Assembly (NCBI GenBank): GCA_022616275.1
Contig: JAKEFB010000045.1
Span: 1 to 42,898, forward strand
Direction: 5' to 3'
Source of the DNA: Chloroflexota bacterium
GTDB taxonomy: Bacteria > Chloroflexota > Anaerolineae > Promineifilales > Promineifilaceae
Length of the DNA: 42,898 nt
Shown: one piece after another, positions 23,193 to 31,309 of the stretch
Layout of the letters: every line of letters starts with the position of its first letter
Position numbering within the stretch: position 1 is the stretch's first letter
Notes under the pieces: model-generated
What the model saw: only the letters and a program-made list of their open reading frames with translations
What the model was told of the DNA's origin: nothing
Database searches by the model: none
Position numbers and translations under genes: made by a program

Positions 23193-24329
23193 TCATTGCG
23201 GTTTTGCGGCCGCTACCGCTTTTTGCGCTGCTTCCGATAGGGTCCGGGCAGTTTGCATGTTGGCTTCGGCCAGGATTTGCAGCCCTTCTTCGGCGTTGGT
23301 GCCTAGCAGGCGGACGACCATGGGCACACGGCGGTCTACCTGGTCCAGCGCAGCGACAATGCCACGGGCCACCTCGTCGCCACGGACGATGCCGCCAAAG
23401 ATGTTGAACAGGACGGCCTTAACGTCGGGGTCGGACAGGATGAGGCGCAGGGCCACGGCGACCTGGTCGGCTTTGGCTCCACCACCTACATCCAGGAAGT
23501 TGGCCGGCTCGCCGCCAAAGAGCTTGATAATGTCCATGGTGGCCATAGCCAGGCCGGCTCCGTTGACCATACAGCCGATGTTGCCCTTCAACTGGATGTA
23601 GTTCACGCCGTTCAGCCGGGCTTCGCGCTCGGCCGGGGTTTCTTCGTCCAGGTCGCGCATGTCGGCCAGGTCGGGGTGGCGGAAGAGGGCGTTGTCGTCA
23701 ATGGACAGCTTGCCGTCGAGGGCCATGAGCCGGCCGTCGCCGGTAATAATCAGGGGGTTCACCTCGGCCAGGGAGGCATCGGTGGCTTTAAAGGCTTCGT
23801 ACAGTTTGACCGCCAGATCGTGGAAGTCCCGCCATAGCTCGGCCGGCAGGCCCATGCCGGAGGCGACGTAGGTGGTCTGGTAGCTGCGCAGGCCGACCAT
23901 CGGGTCAATGTGGACACGGCAGATTTTTTCCGGCGTTTCGGCCGCCACCTGCTCAATGTCCATGCCGCCGGCGGCCGAGGCCATCATCATCGGCAGGCGG
24001 CGGCTGCGATCAATCAATACGGCCAGATAAATTTCCTGCTTGATGTCGGCCGCCTGGTCAACGAGGACTTTGTGGACGGTAAAGCCCTTGATGTCCATGC
24101 CCAGGATCTGGCCGGCCACCTGTTCGGCCTCGTCGGGCGTGTTGGCCAATTTCACTCCGCCGGCCTTGCCCCGGCCGCCGGTGAGGACCTGGCTCTTGAC
24201 GACGACCCGGCCGCCCAGCTCGCGGGCAATGGCCCGGGCCTGGGCGGGTGTGGTGGCCACGTTGCCCTTGGGAATGGGCAAGCCATGCTGGGCAAATATC
24301 CGTTTGGCCTGATATTCGTGCAGATTCAC
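23193..24329 (-). CDS. sucC: Succinyl-CoA ligase (ADP-forming) subunit beta
   Basis: A 378-residue ATP-grasp subunit. [20 protein letters not shown] is the family N-terminus, [19 protein letters not shown] the nucleotide-binding loop, [20 protein letters not shown] the metal-binding region and [19 protein letters not shown] the CoA-ligase contact to the alpha subunit. The start codon is GTG, with AAAGGAG about 9 bases ahead. A TATAAT box on the minus strand at 24396-24401 may be its promoter, giving a leader of about 60 bases. It is first in the order sucC, sucD, membrane protein. Confidence 0.95.
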   Translation of the reverse strand: MNLHEYQAKRIFAQHGLPIPKGNVATTPAQARAIARELGGRVVVKSQVLTGGRGKAGGVKLANTPDEAEQVAGQILGMDIKGFTVHKVLVDQAADIKQEIYLAVLIDRSRRLPMMMASAAGGMDIEQVAAETPEKICRVHIDPMVGLRSYQTTYVASGMGLPAELWRDFHDLAVKLYEAFKATDASLAEVNPLIITGDGRLMALDGKLSIDDNALFRHPDLADMRDLDEETPAEREARLNGVNYIQLKGNIGCMVNGAGLAMATMDIIKLFGGEPANFLDVGGGAKADQVAVALRLILSDPDVKAVLFNIFGGIVRGDEVARGIVAALDQVDRRVPMVVRLLGTNAEEGLQILAEANMQTARTLSEAAQKAVAAAKPQ

Positions 24330-24395
24330 TCAAAACTCCTTTCGACTGGTTATTAATGGACCTGGCCAATCGTGGCCTTTTGGGAAGGCGGCCGG

Positions 24396-24451
24396 ATTAT
24401 AGCACGCCAGCGGGGGCTATGCTACCACGGCCCGGCCGGGCGGGGTATACT
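24396..24451. promoter_or_regulatory. Divergent -10 boxes for sucC (minus) and the lipoprotein gene (plus)
   Basis: TATAAT on the minus strand (24396-24401) faces away from TATACT on the plus strand (24446-24451). The -35 elements are weak on both sides. Confidence 0.4.
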
Positions 24452-24458
24452 GGAGTCT

Positions 24459-24500
24459 ACAGATTTCAGTCCACAGATTGCACAGATTGCACAGATTGAG
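24459..24500. repeat. CACAGATTG array ahead of the lipoprotein start
   Basis: CAGATTTCAGTCCACAGATT followed by two further GCACAGATT units ending exactly at the ATG (24501). The array occupies the place of a ribosome-binding site, and none is visible. Confidence 0.75.
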
Positions 24501-25628
24501 ATGGCGCTCGTTAAACTCGCTTATCGTAGTTTCCTCCTGGTGGTTATCTTTCTGGCTGCCTGCGGCCAGCGGCCGGCGCCGTCCAGTATCCTGCCCACGG
24601 CCGCAGCCAACTTAGCTGACAACACCCCCACACCACCACCCCCCTTCACCCCCACCCAACTACCCAACCACCCAACTACCCAACCACACACCTACACTCC
24701 AACACCCCCACACACGCACACCCCTACACCCCCACACACCCACACGCCTACAGCGACGCCCAACCCTTACGCCGGCCTGACTATCGGCGACCTGGCGGCT
24801 CGCGCCTATGGCGGCGGCCTGCTGGACATTGAGGACGTGCTGGAGGAGACGGAGACGTTTACCCGCTACCTGATTACTTACCCCAGCGACGGGCTGACGA
24901 TTTACGGCTTTATGAACGTCCCCCACGAGGGGGCGAAGTTTCCGGTGGCCATTGTCTTGCACGGCTACATCTCCCCCTCTGAATACGACACATTAGCTTA
25001 CACCCGGCGCTACGCGGACGCGCTGGTCGAGGCCGGCTACTTCGTCATCCACCCCAACCTGCGTAATTACCCACCGTCGGACAGCGGGCCAGACCCGTTC
25101 CGGACCGGCTACGCCATTGACGTGCTCAACCTGATAGCCATTCTCCGCCAGCAGAGCCAGGACCCGACCGGCTATCTGCGCCGGGCCAACGCCGACGACA
25201 TTAACCTGTGGGGCCACAGCATGGGCGGCGGCATCGCCTTGCGGGTTATTACGGTCAATAACGCCGACTACATCCGGGCGGCCGTTCTGTATGGCTCGAT
25301 GAGCGGCGACGAGGCGCTCAATTACCGGCAGATTCGCTCTTGGAGCGGTGGCCAGAACGGTGATTTTGAGCTGGCCGCCGCGCCGGAGATGCTGCAAGCT
25401 ATCTCGCCTATTTACCACCTGGAGCGCATCCAGGCGGCCGTCAGTATTCACCACAGCAATACGGACAACGTCGTGCCGGTGGCCTGGTCGGTGGAGCTGT
25501 GCGAGCGGCTGCAGGCGCTGAACCACCCGGTGGAGTGTTTCTTTTACGATAACCTGGCCCACACCTTCCGGGGCTGGGGGGATACGGTGTTCATCGATCG
25601 CTTTATTACCTTCTTTAATCGGCAATAA
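24501..25628 (+). CDS. Lipoprotein alpha/beta hydrolase (prolyl-oligopeptidase-like)
   Basis: A 375-residue exported lipoprotein. The signal ends in the lipobox FLAAC, so the mature protein is anchored by a lipidated cysteine near residue 19. A Pro/Thr/His-rich linker (about 35-85, coded by ACCC/CACACC simple repeats) leads to a hydrolase domain (95-375). VAIVLHGYISP gives the oxyanion hole, LWGHSMGGGIA the nucleophile serine, SNTDNVVP the aspartate and LAHTFRG the histidine. The fold is that of dienelactone-hydrolase/prolyl-oligopeptidase relatives; the substrate is an extracellular ester or peptide of unknown identity. The ATG at 24501 is preferred because the upstream frame is repeat sequence and would bury the signal. 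Confidence 0.85.
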   Translation: MALVKLAYRSFLLVVIFLAACGQRPAPSSILPTAAANLADNTPTPPPPFTPTQLPNHPTTQPHTYTPTPPHTHTPTPPHTHTPTATPNPYAGLTIGDLAARAYGGGLLDIEDVLEETETFTRYLITYPSDGLTIYGFMNVPHEGAKFPVAIVLHGYISPSEYDTLAYTRRYADALVEAGYFVIHPNLRNYPPSDSGPDPFRTGYAIDVLNLIAILRQQSQDPTGYLRRANADDINLWGHSMGGGIALRVITVNNADYIRAAVLYGSMSGDEALNYRQIRSWSGGQNGDFELAAAPEMLQAISPIYHLERIQAAVSIHHSNTDNVVPVAWSVELCERLQALNHPVECFFYDNLAHTFRGWGDTVFIDRFITFFNRQ

Positions 25629-25678
25629 AGTGGCAGGTGGCAGGTGTCAAGTACTGTGCTTTACCTGCCACTTGACAC
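25629..25678. terminator. Interleaved inverted repeats between convergent genes
   Basis: AGTGGCAGGT (25629-25638) pairs with 25663-25672, and GTGTCAAGT (25644-25652) pairs with 25670-25678. The two right arms overlap, so the hairpins are alternatives. This fills most of the 72-base gap between convergent genes and likely ends transcription. Confidence 0.5.
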
Positions 25679-25700
25679 GGAAACACCTGACACAACGACA

Positions 25701-26636
25701 TTACCACACCAACTCCCCTCTCGCGCGTAGCTCCAGGGGGAGGAGGCTGTGGTAGATGGCGGTGTTGGCCGGGGTGGGGACGCCAGCGGCCCGGCCGAGG
25801 CGGACGACGGCGCCGGTCTGGGCTTCCAGCTCCGAGGGCCGGCCGCCGGCGATGTCGCGCTGCATGGAGGTCGTTCCGGCCGGGGGCAGGCTGTCTAGAA
25901 AGGCCAGCTTTTTGGCGACGGCGCCGGCCGGCAGGGTCACGCCCCGGGCCTGGGCCACCGCCTCAATCTCCTGCAAGGCCTGGAGCAGGAGCTGGCGGGT
26001 CTCGTTCAGGCCGCGGATGACGCCAACGGGGGCGCGAGTCACGGCCCCCACCCCGCCCCAGGCAGTGACGAAGAGAAATTTGTCCCACAAGGCGGCGACG
26101 ATGTCGGCTGGGACCTCGACCTGGAGGCCGGCGGCGACAAAAGCCTGGTAGAGGGCCTCGACCCGCGGGCTGAGACGGTTGTCCAGCTCGCCAAAGGCGA
26201 TAGCCGGCTCCATGCCCAGGTGGCGGACGTGGCCCGGCCGGGCCACAGAAGCAATGATCCGGCACAGCCCACCCAGGACGTGTTCCCGGCCGAGGGCGGC
26301 GGCCAGTTGGTCCGGTGCTTCCACCCCGTTTTGTAGCGGTAAGACGGCCGTCTCCGGCCCGAGGAGCGGCCGGATGGCTTCGGCCGCTTCGGGGACCTGC
26401 CAGCTCTTGACGGCCACGATGACCACGTCCACCGGCTCCACCTGGCGCGGGTCGCCGGTGGCCTGGACCGGCCAGATGGTGAAGTCTCCTTGCAAACTCT
26501 CCACTTGCAGCCCTTCCTGGCGCAGCGCTTCCAGGGTGGCCCCTCGAGCGATAAAGGTGACATCATAGCCGGCCTGGGCCAGCCGGCCGCCGAAATATCC
26601 CCCTACGGCCCCCACGCCAAAAACGGCTACGCGCAT
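25701..26636 (-). CDS. panE: 2-dehydropantoate 2-reductase
   Basis: A 311-residue NADPH-dependent ketopantoate reductase, which reduces 2-dehydropantoate to pantoate for CoA synthesis. The Rossmann start is MRVAVFGVGAVGGYFGGRLA; VVIVAVKSWQ supplies the catalytic-region Lys, LPLQNGVE the Asn, DKFLFVTAWGGVGAVTRAP the second-domain Lys (WDKF), and ELEAQTGAVVRLGRAAGVPT, including the conserved Glu, lies near the C-terminus. The start at 26636 follows AGGAGGTAATC. Several ketopantoate-reductase paralogs act on other 2-oxo acids, so the pantothenate role is likely but not certain; no other pan gene is in view. Confidence 0.85.
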   Translation of the reverse strand: MRVAVFGVGAVGGYFGGRLAQAGYDVTFIARGATLEALRQEGLQVESLQGDFTIWPVQATGDPRQVEPVDVVIVAVKSWQVPEAAEAIRPLLGPETAVLPLQNGVEAPDQLAAALGREHVLGGLCRIIASVARPGHVRHLGMEPAIAFGELDNRLSPRVEALYQAFVAAGLQVEVPADIVAALWDKFLFVTAWGGVGAVTRAPVGVIRGLNETRQLLLQALQEIEAVAQARGVTLPAGAVAKKLAFLDSLPPAGTTSMQRDIAGGRPSELEAQTGAVVRLGRAAGVPTPANTAIYHSLLPLELRARGELVW

Positions 26637-26652
26637 GATTACCTCCTGGTTT

Positions 26653-26730
26653 TGACGCAAAGACGCAAAGGCGCAAAGTTTACTTTTTTCTCTTGGTGTC
26701 TTAGCGTCCTGGCGTCAAATATTCTTCTTA
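26653..26730. repeat. GACGCAAAGACGCAAAGGCGC array
   Basis: TTTGACGCAAAGACGCAAAG units (from 26652) and the imperfect inverse (GTCTTAGCGTCCTGGCGTCA, 26697-26717) lie between the D-threonine aldolase-like gene and panE. Same family as 13324-13412. Confidence 0.75.
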
Positions 26731-27981
26731 AAACCGGGCCATGTCGAGCCATTCGCCGTCGAGAGTCAGGTAGCGGCCGAGGAGGTTGGCGGTCAGGCAG
26801 GAGTGGACGGGGAGGATGCCGAGCAGGTCGCCCTCTTTGACCGTCTCCAACAGCTCCGGGGGGGCCTCGACCAGGCCGTGCTCCTGGGACAGGCCGACGA
26901 CGGCCGCGCCGGGCACAATAGGCGACCAACCATGGCCCTCCGGCCGGACAACCCGGCCATAAATGGGCCGGCCGCCCGGCTCGCGCAGAGAGTCCTTGGA
27001 GAGGTGGACGGCCCCGCCGTAGAGGATAAGCCGGTGGCGGGCCGGGTGTCTGGCGACCACCGGGCAGGCGACGGCCACGGCAATCTCCTCCTGGCGGCAG
27101 GCACCGATGTTGAGCTGCATCAGGTCGTAAAAGACGAAGTTGCCCGGCCGGATTTCGTCCACCGGGCCAAAGGACTCGACCAGGCTGCAGGCCGGGGTGT
27201 CGCCGACGGAGATGGCCGCCTGCCAGCCGTGGCCGCGCAGCGTCTGCTGGGCCGCCTGCAAGCGCCGCAGGGCCTGGCCGTAGAGAGTGCGGACTTTGTC
27301 GGGCGAATCGGCAGCGTAGGTCCGGCCGTCGTGGGTGAGAATGCCTTGCAGCTTAAGGTGGGGCGTTTCGTGGACGGCCCAGGCGACAGTAGTCAGGGCG
27401 GTGGCGTCGTCCCAGGGAAGGCCGGTGCGGTGGTAGCCAACGTCAACTTTGAGCCAGACGTTGACTTCGGCCGACAATTGCCGGCCGAGCTGCCGGGCGA
27501 CGTCGGCCGATTCCAGGAGGACGTTGAGCCGGAGGCGGTGGGCCAGCTCGTTGATGGCCGCCACCTGGCGCAGGTTAACGGGGAAGGCCAGGGTGATGTC
27601 CCGCCAGCCGTGGCCGGCGAAGTAGCGGGCCATGTCCACCGAGGAAACGGTGATGGCCCTCACCCCTGCCTCGTAAAACCACTCGCCCACTTTAGCCGAC
27701 TGGTGAGTCTTGAAGTGCGGCCGGAAGGCCACGCCGGCCGTCTGGGCGCGGGCGGCCATCTTGTGGATGTTAGTGATGACCCGGGCCCTGTCTAGCAGGA
27801 GGGTTGGCTTTTCAACCTGTTCCCAAATGTTCGAGTGCTTGGCCATAGGTTTGGGAGATTGGAGACTGGAGATTGGAGATTGTGAGTGACCGGAGGTCGC
27901 CGATCTCCACTCTCTATTCTCTCCTCTCTTATCAGCTTGCAGGCGGCCGTTGGCCAGCCCGTTACCTCTTACGTCGTTCAT
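26728..27981 (-). CDS. D-threonine aldolase-like PLP enzyme (DSD1/alanine-racemase fold)
   Basis: A 417-residue frame; the enzyme proper starts near residue 46 (MAKHSNIWEQVEKPTLLLD). The N-terminal domain is an alanine-racemase-type barrel: FRPHFKTHQSAKVG holds the PLP lysine, WLKVDVGYHRTG and ILTHDGRTY follow, SVGDTPACSL binds phosphate, and LPVHSCLTANL contains the H-x-C metal site of the D-threonine aldolase/D-serine dehydratase family. It should cleave or dehydrate a D-3-hydroxy amino acid. The ATG at 27981 has a good ribosome-binding site (GGAAGGTGGGGA). Residues 1-45 cross a TCTCCAATCTCC array, and the ATG at 27846 would give the size usual for the family but has no ribosome-binding site. 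Confidence 0.82.
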   Translation of the reverse strand: MNDVRGNGLANGRLQADKRGENREWRSATSGHSQSPISSLQSPKPMAKHSNIWEQVEKPTLLLDRARVITNIHKMAARAQTAGVAFRPHFKTHQSAKVGEWFYEAGVRAITVSSVDMARYFAGHGWRDITLAFPVNLRQVAAINELAHRLRLNVLLESADVARQLGRQLSAEVNVWLKVDVGYHRTGLPWDDATALTTVAWAVHETPHLKLQGILTHDGRTYAADSPDKVRTLYGQALRRLQAAQQTLRGHGWQAAISVGDTPACSLVESFGPVDEIRPGNFVFYDLMQLNIGACRQEEIAVAVACPVVARHPARHRLILYGGAVHLSKDSLREPGGRPIYGRVVRPEGHGWSPIVPGAAVVGLSQEHGLVEAPPELLETVKEGDLLGILPVHSCLTANLLGRYLTLDGEWLDMARF

Positions 27982-28393
27982 TCCCCACCTTCCTTATCGT
28001 ACGCTAAAGCGGCCGGTTTGGCCAATGTTCCGGCCGGGATATAGTCCCGCCAGGTATTTAGTCGTAGCGAAAAGGCGGATGGGGTTGAGGGGGTAATTGG
28101 TAATTAAGTAATTGGGTAATTGGTTGATAGTTGGTGGAATGAGTAATGAGTGATGAATGATGAGTGATGAATGATGAGTGATGAGTTTACTGTATGCTCT
28201 ATAAGATAAACAAGGTGAGCAAGGTGAGCAAGGAGATCATTATTATGATATTGTTAGTATCAGGATGGTCTTGTTTTCGCCTTGTCGCCCTGCCACTCTC
28301 ACCGGGCACGGCCGGAGACCGGCCCGAGCACAGGATGACAATTGGCGGGGGATGGCCTATAATGGCGGTATTGGTCGCCGATTGGGAGAGGAT
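27982..28393. other. Divergent intergenic region, repeat-rich, with MmeI-like gene promoter
   Basis: About 410 bases without a gene. It holds a GGTAATTAAGTAATTGGGT array (28091-28131), a GAGTGATGAATGAT array (28139-28189), AAGGTGAGC units (28211-28233), and the promoter and start region of the restriction gene. Open frames through it are short and repeat-coded. Confidence 0.65.
28335..28363 (+). promoter_or_regulatory. Promoter ATGACA-17-TATAAT for the defence operon
   Basis: The -35-like ATGACA is at 28335-28340 and a perfect TATAAT at 28358-28363, 17 bases apart. The predicted transcript starts about 24 bases before the ATG at 28394, enough for the GGGAGAGG ribosome-binding site. Confidence 0.6.
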
Positions 28394-31309
28394 ATGCCAG
28401 CAGCTTTGACGGCAAAGGAATTTGTGGGGCGGTGGCGCCGGGTGCAACTGAAGGAGACGGCCGCGGCCCACAGCCATTTCAACGACGTGTGCGCGCTGGT
28501 GGGGCACGCGCCGCCGCACGTGGCCGACCCGGCCGGGACGTTCTTCACGTTTGAGGCGAGGACGGAGAAGCCGGGGGGCGAGCGCGGCCGGGCCGACGTG
28601 TGGTACAAGGGCAGGTTTATCTGGGAGTACAAGGGGCGGCACGCCGACCTGGACAAGGCCTACCAGCAACTGCTGCTGTACCGGGAGTCGCTGGGCAACC
28701 CGCCGCTGTTGATTACGTGCGACCTGCAGCGGATTATCATCCATACCAATTTTACCAACACGGTCAAGCAGGTCCACGAGATTACGCCGGAGCGGTTGCT
28801 GGCGGGCGATGGGCTGGCGCTGCTGCGGCGCGTTTTTGAGGACCCGGAATCGTTCCGGCCGGCGCGGACGCAAGAGCAGGTGACGCGGGCGACGGCGGAT
28901 ACGTTCGTGGAGGTGGTCAACACGCTGCAAAAGTGGGGCGACGCGCAGGGCAACCCGCACGACCCGGAGGCGCTGGCCCACTTCGTCATTCGCCTGCTGT
29001 TTTGCCTGTTTGCCGAGGACATGGGGCTGCTGCCTAACAGCGTCTTTACGCTGCTGGTGGAGAAGCAGGGCCACCATTTTTACCGCTTTGTGGACAGCCT
29101 GCGGGCCTTGTTCCAGGCCATGCGCAACGGCGGCCCGTTTGGGGTGGAGCACATCCCCCACTTCGACGGGACGTTGTTTGACGATAACTTTGTGCCGGAG
29201 TTGCCGTCGGACATCGTGGACAAGCTGCTGAAGGCCGGCCGGCAAGATTGGTCGGCGGTGGACCCGTCCATCTTTGGCACGCTGTTTGAGCGGGTGATTG
29301 ACGAGGCCAAGCGGGCGCAATTGGGGGCGCATTACACCAGCAAGGACGACATTATGCTGATCGTCGAGCCGGTGCTGATGAAGCCGCTGCGGGACGAGTG
29401 GCAGGGGGTGAAGAACCAGGCGCGGCGGCTGCTGGCCGGCGTTCCGGCCGGGCAGCGGCCGGTGGCGAGCACCCAAGGGGCGGAGGCGCAGCGGTTGCTG
29501 GCCAGCTTTGCCGGCCGGCTGGGCCGGGTGCGGGTGCTGGACCCGGCGAATGGGAGCGGCAATTTCCTGTATGTGGCGCTGCGGCAACTACTCGACCTGC
29601 AAAAGGAGGTAATTACCTTCGCCGGCGCGGCCGGGCTGGAGGCTATTCCCCTGAGCGTCAGCCCGGCGCAGTTGTACGGCATTGAGATCAACCCCTACGC
29701 CCACGAGCTGGCCCAGATTACGGTGTGGATTGGCTATTTGCAGTGGCGGAAAGAGAACGGCCTGGCCGACTTTGGCGAGCCAATCCTGACGCCACTGGGC
29801 AACATTGAGCGCAAGGACGCGATCCTGGCATATGACGCGGCCGGGAGCCCCGTTAAACCAGAGTGGCCGGAGGTGGACGTTATTATCGGCAACCCTCCGT
29901 TCCTCGGGTCTCAAAGGCTTCGCCGTGAGTTGGGGAACGCATATACTGAAATGCTGTTCAAGCTGTATGGTCAACGTGTTCCAGGAGCAGCAGATCTGGT
30001 GGCCTATTGGTTTGAGAGGGCGCGAGAGAGAATTGATCAAGGATATGCAAAACGTGCAGGGCTGTTAGCCACACAGGCAATCAGGGCCGGCGCAAGCCGT
30101 CAAGTGCTCGATTCTATTAAGAACACGGGGGACATCTTTTGGGCGCAAAGTGACCGCGCGTGGATCCTAGAAGGCGCAAACGTTCGTGTTTCTATGATCG
30201 GGTTCGATGATGGTAGCGAGAAAATACGCCAACTGGACGGCGAAATGGTTAGAAACATCAATGCCGATCTAACCTCCAAAACGGACGTAACAATTGCAAA
30301 TCCCCTTCCTGAAAACGCAAATTTGTGCTTCAGGTGTGATGAAAAAGGTGGCCCTTTCGACATTGATGCTCCCCTTGCTCGCAAGATGCATGAAGCAAGC
30401 AACCCGAGCGGAAGAAATAACGCGGATGTTGTACGTCCTTTTATTAATGCTCTGGATATCACTCACCGTCCGCGAAACATGTGGATTATTGACTTTGGGG
30501 CACAAACTGCTCTTAAGGAAGCTGAACTATACGAAATGCCGTTTGAGTACGTCAAGCAAGTTGTTAAGCCAGTTCGTGAAGAGTCAAGAGATAACAGACA
30601 GCGTGAATATTGGTGGCTACATCGTCGTCCAGCTCCTGACATGAGGGCGGCGGTTGCAAACCTATCTCGCTTTATAGGTACGCCACGAGTCGCAAAGTAT
30701 CGGCTTTTTGTGTTCATGACTTCAAGTTCGCTCCCCGATAGTAGGATTGCTGCTATTGCCCGCGAAGACGATTACTTCTTTGGTGTCTTACATTCCAAGG
30801 TTCATGAAGTTTGGTCATTAACAACTTCGTCGAGACATGGTGTAGGGAATGATCCGACGTACAACATTACTACTTGTTTTGAAACTTTCCCCTTCCCCTG
30901 GCCGCCGGGACAGGAACCGGCCGAAGAGGAGGACGCGCGCGTCCTGGCCATTGCCGAGGCGGCGCGGCAGTTGGACGGCTTCCGCCGGAGCTGGCTGTAC
31001 CCGCTGGAAGCAGAGGTCGGCGTAACCATCCCGGAGCGGACCGTCCGGCAGCGGACGCTGACGAACCTGTACAACGCCCTGGCGCTCTACCGGGAGACGT
31101 ACCAGGGCCGGCAGCGCGACCACGGCCGGTGGCGTAAAGAGGTGGGCGGCATTATCACGCTGGAGCAGATCGAGGAATTGGACTATATCCACCAGGGGTT
31201 GGATACGGCCGTGCTGGCGGCTTACGGCTGGCCGCGGACGTTGACGGAGGAGCAATTGCTGGAGCGGTTGCTGGCGCTAAACCTGGAAAGGGCAGGAGGC
31301 ATGAAATGA
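28394..31309 (+). CDS. MmeI-like type IIL restriction-modification enzyme
   Basis: A 971-residue single-chain endonuclease and adenine methyltransferase. The N-terminal nuclease has D68-x9-E78-Y-K80 (ADVWYKGRFIWEYKG), the same spacing as the MmeI D-x9-E-x-K site. A helical linker (about 150-370) contains LGAHYTSKDDI. The methyltransferase has motif I LDPANGSGNFL (Asn where Cys/Ala is usual) and motif IV IIGNPPF. A target-recognition domain (about 520-830) and helical C-terminal region (LTNLYNALALYRETYQG) complete the order. Enzymes of this type methylate one adenine strand and cut about 20 bases away. The start at 28394 has GGGAGAGG ahead. Bases about 29905-30890, over the target-recognition domain, have clearly lower GC, a sign of domain exchange. 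The stop overlaps the next gene as ATGA. Confidence 0.9.
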   Translation: MPAALTAKEFVGRWRRVQLKETAAAHSHFNDVCALVGHAPPHVADPAGTFFTFEARTEKPGGERGRADVWYKGRFIWEYKGRHADLDKAYQQLLLYRESLGNPPLLITCDLQRIIIHTNFTNTVKQVHEITPERLLAGDGLALLRRVFEDPESFRPARTQEQVTRATADTFVEVVNTLQKWGDAQGNPHDPEALAHFVIRLLFCLFAEDMGLLPNSVFTLLVEKQGHHFYRFVDSLRALFQAMRNGGPFGVEHIPHFDGTLFDDNFVPELPSDIVDKLLKAGRQDWSAVDPSIFGTLFERVIDEAKRAQLGAHYTSKDDIMLIVEPVLMKPLRDEWQGVKNQARRLLAGVPAGQRPVASTQGAEAQRLLASFAGRLGRVRVLDPANGSGNFLYVALRQLLDLQKEVITFAGAAGLEAIPLSVSPAQLYGIEINPYAHELAQITVWIGYLQWRKENGLADFGEPILTPLGNIERKDAILAYDAAGSPVKPEWPEVDVIIGNPPFLGSQRLRRELGNAYTEMLFKLYGQRVPGAADLVAYWFERARERIDQGYAKRAGLLATQAIRAGASRQVLDSIKNTGDIFWAQSDRAWILEGANVRVSMIGFDDGSEKIRQLDGEMVRNINADLTSKTDVTIANPLPENANLCFRCDEKGGPFDIDAPLARKMHEASNPSGRNNADVVRPFINALDITHRPRNMWIIDFGAQTALKEAELYEMPFEYVKQVVKPVREESRDNRQREYWWLHRRPAPDMRAAVANLSRFIGTPRVAKYRLFVFMTSSSLPDSRIAAIAREDDYFFGVLHSKVHEVWSLTTSSRHGVGNDPTYNITTCFETFPFPWPPGQEPAEEEDARVLAIAEAARQLDGFRRSWLYPLEAEVGVTIPERTVRQRTLTNLYNALALYRETYQGRQRDHGRWRKEVGGIITLEQIEELDYIHQGLDTAVLAAYGWPRTLTEEQLLERLLALNLERAGGMK

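Noticed and set aside
28141-28189. Possible CRISPR-like array (GAGTGATGAATGAT units)
   Set aside because: Units are contiguous with no unique spacers and no cas genes nearby; it is a simple oligomer array.
28199-29587. A 462-codon minus-strand frame opposite the MmeI-like gene
   Set aside because: Low-complexity antisense reading with no hydrophobic core pattern or motifs.
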